A stretch of DNA of 64,000 nucleotides from positions 124,001 to 188,000 of the forward strand of contig NZ_BAFE01000094.1 in the NCBI RefSeq assembly GCF_000247995.1. Reading direction: 5' to 3'. Source of the DNA: Mobilicoccus pelagius NBRC 104925 (GTDB lineage: Bacteria; Actinomycetota; Actinomycetes; Actinomycetales; Dermatophilaceae). A model generated the notes under the pieces. It worked only from the letters and a program-made list of their open reading frames with translations, was not told where the DNA came from and did no database searches. Positions 63,465 to 64,000 of the stretch are shown piece by piece (position 1 is the stretch's first letter; every line of letters begins with the position of its first letter). Both the position numbers and the translations under genes were made by a program.

Positions 63465-64000
63465 ATGACTCGTCGCGACGCCCTGTCGCGTGTCGGTGCC
63501 CGTCTGTCACGTCCGAAGCGTCCCGCCCGGGATGCGGAGGCGCACGGACGTCCGCCGCAGCACCGGGACCGTCCGCAAGTGGGGGTCTCGACCCGCGCAC
63601 GCCAGGCCGCCGTCGTCGGGACGGCCTCCCTCATCGCACTCGCCCCGCTCGCCGTCGGAGCCCCGACCTCGACGCCGATACCGCCTCCGCAGACGGGCGT
63701 ACCGCGCCCCGCCGCCCAGCAGGGTGCCGGGATCGACATCCTCTCGGGCCGCGTCGGGACGGAGACGCCCGCCACCCTGCCGTGGACGGCGCTGCCCCGC
63801 CTCATCCAGGCCGCGCCCGCCGCGGTACAGCCGAGCACCCCCTCGACCGCGCCGCTGCCGACGACCGGCATCCCCGCGACCGTCGCCGCCGCGTACCGCC
63901 AGGCCGAGGCCGGCGTCGCGCGCACTCAGCCCGGCTGCCACCTCTCCTGGTGGGTCCTCGCCGGCATCGGCTACGTCGAGTCCGGCCACGCCGCCGGCGG
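63465..64000 (+). CDS. Lytic transglycosylase, 3' end cut by window edge
   Basis: At least 178 residues are visible from ATG 63465, with AGGAG 9 bases upstream. A basic N-terminus, one hydrophobic export segment (about 47-66, AAVVGTASLIALAPLAVGA) and a Pro/Thr-rich linker lead into IPATVAAAYRQAEAGV, then CHLSWWVLAGIGYVESGHA. This is the start of an SLT-type domain with the catalytic Glu in YVESGHA. Secreted peptidoglycan cleavage is inferred. Confidence 0.85.
   Translation, partial: MTRRDALSRVGARLSRPKRPARDAEAHGRPPQHRDRPQVGVSTRARQAAVVGTASLIALAPLAVGAPTSTPIPPPQTGVPRPAAQQGAGIDILSGRVGTETPATLPWTALPRLIQAAPAAVQPSTPSTAPLPTTGIPATVAAAYRQAEAGVARTQPGCHLSWWVLAGIGYVESGHAAG

Noticed and set aside
1-64000. 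Mobile elements, CRISPR arrays, prophage or toxin-antitoxin systems
   Set aside because: No transposase, integrase, repeat-spacer array or phage gene was seen anywhere in the window.

Overview
The window is a 64 kb stretch of very GC-rich DNA with strong G/C bias at third codon positions, GTG/TTG starts and Actinomycetota-type gene content: NarGHJI, a DasR-like GntR regulator with its nag genes, an IdeR/DtxR-type iron box, and an ACT-domain malic enzyme. I read it as a chromosomal segment of a Micrococcales-type actinobacterium (Dermatophilaceae/Intrasporangiaceae-like, an inference). Nitrate respiration and PPi-linked C3/C4 metabolism suggest a facultatively anaerobic lifestyle. I found no rRNA, tRNA, CRISPR array, prophage or insertion sequence. 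About 48 intact or edge-cut genes and three broken genes (bioF, an SDR, a DUF4186-like remnant) are supported.

Region by region. 1-1558: the 5' part of a large secreted protein with a SipW-type (alternate) signal peptide, cut by the left edge. 2.0-5.1 kb: iron box followed by an overlapping feoA-feoB-NifU-like operon. 5.2-7.7 kb: operon for a CBS/BON protein, a DsbA-like thioredoxin and CcdA. 7.8-20.2 kb: nitrate respiration block, with a DUF2249 protein, NarK, a Cys-containing HTH regulator, narGHJI and a convergent two-component system. 20.4-27.1 kb: an amino-acid permease, then the N-acetylglucosamine module (GntR regulator, divergent nagE with an operator inside its promoter, nagB, nagA). 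27.2-34.2 kb: a lipoprotein, a WcbI-like protein, an M18 aminopeptidase, small proteins and a biotin operon bioA-(deleted bioF)-bioD. 34.7-49 kb: pyruvate phosphate dikinase, an aberrant Nramp-like transporter preceded by a phased GTGC repeat array, a broken SDR, GNAT, ilvD, NAD-type malic enzyme, a membrane protein and an 1147-residue protein that I read as PPi-dependent PEP carboxykinase. 49-64 kb: peptide deformylase, quinone oxidoreductase, MobA with two coupled small membrane proteins, thioesterase, ThpR, polysaccharide deacetylase, YciI, a fused alpha-beta glycyl-tRNA synthetase, a LysP-type permease, an esterase lipoprotein, an SRPBCC protein and the start of a lytic transglycosylase.

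How the parts fit. MobA (Mo-bisMGD guanylylation), FeoAB/NifU-like (ferrous iron and Fe-S supply) and the Nar block serve one molybdenum/iron-sulfur respiratory chain. PPDK, PPi-PEPCK and malic enzyme, all within about 14 kb, cover the PEP-pyruvate-oxaloacetate/malate node, with pyrophosphate as the shared currency of the first two. The biotin operon has lost its KAPA synthase, so this locus cannot make biotin alone. The most unusual observations are the PPi-PEPCK candidate in this neighbourhood, the fused bacterial-type GlyRS in an actinobacterium, the bioF internal deletion, and the six-copy GTGC array ahead of an Nramp homologue that lacks the canonical metal-binding motifs.
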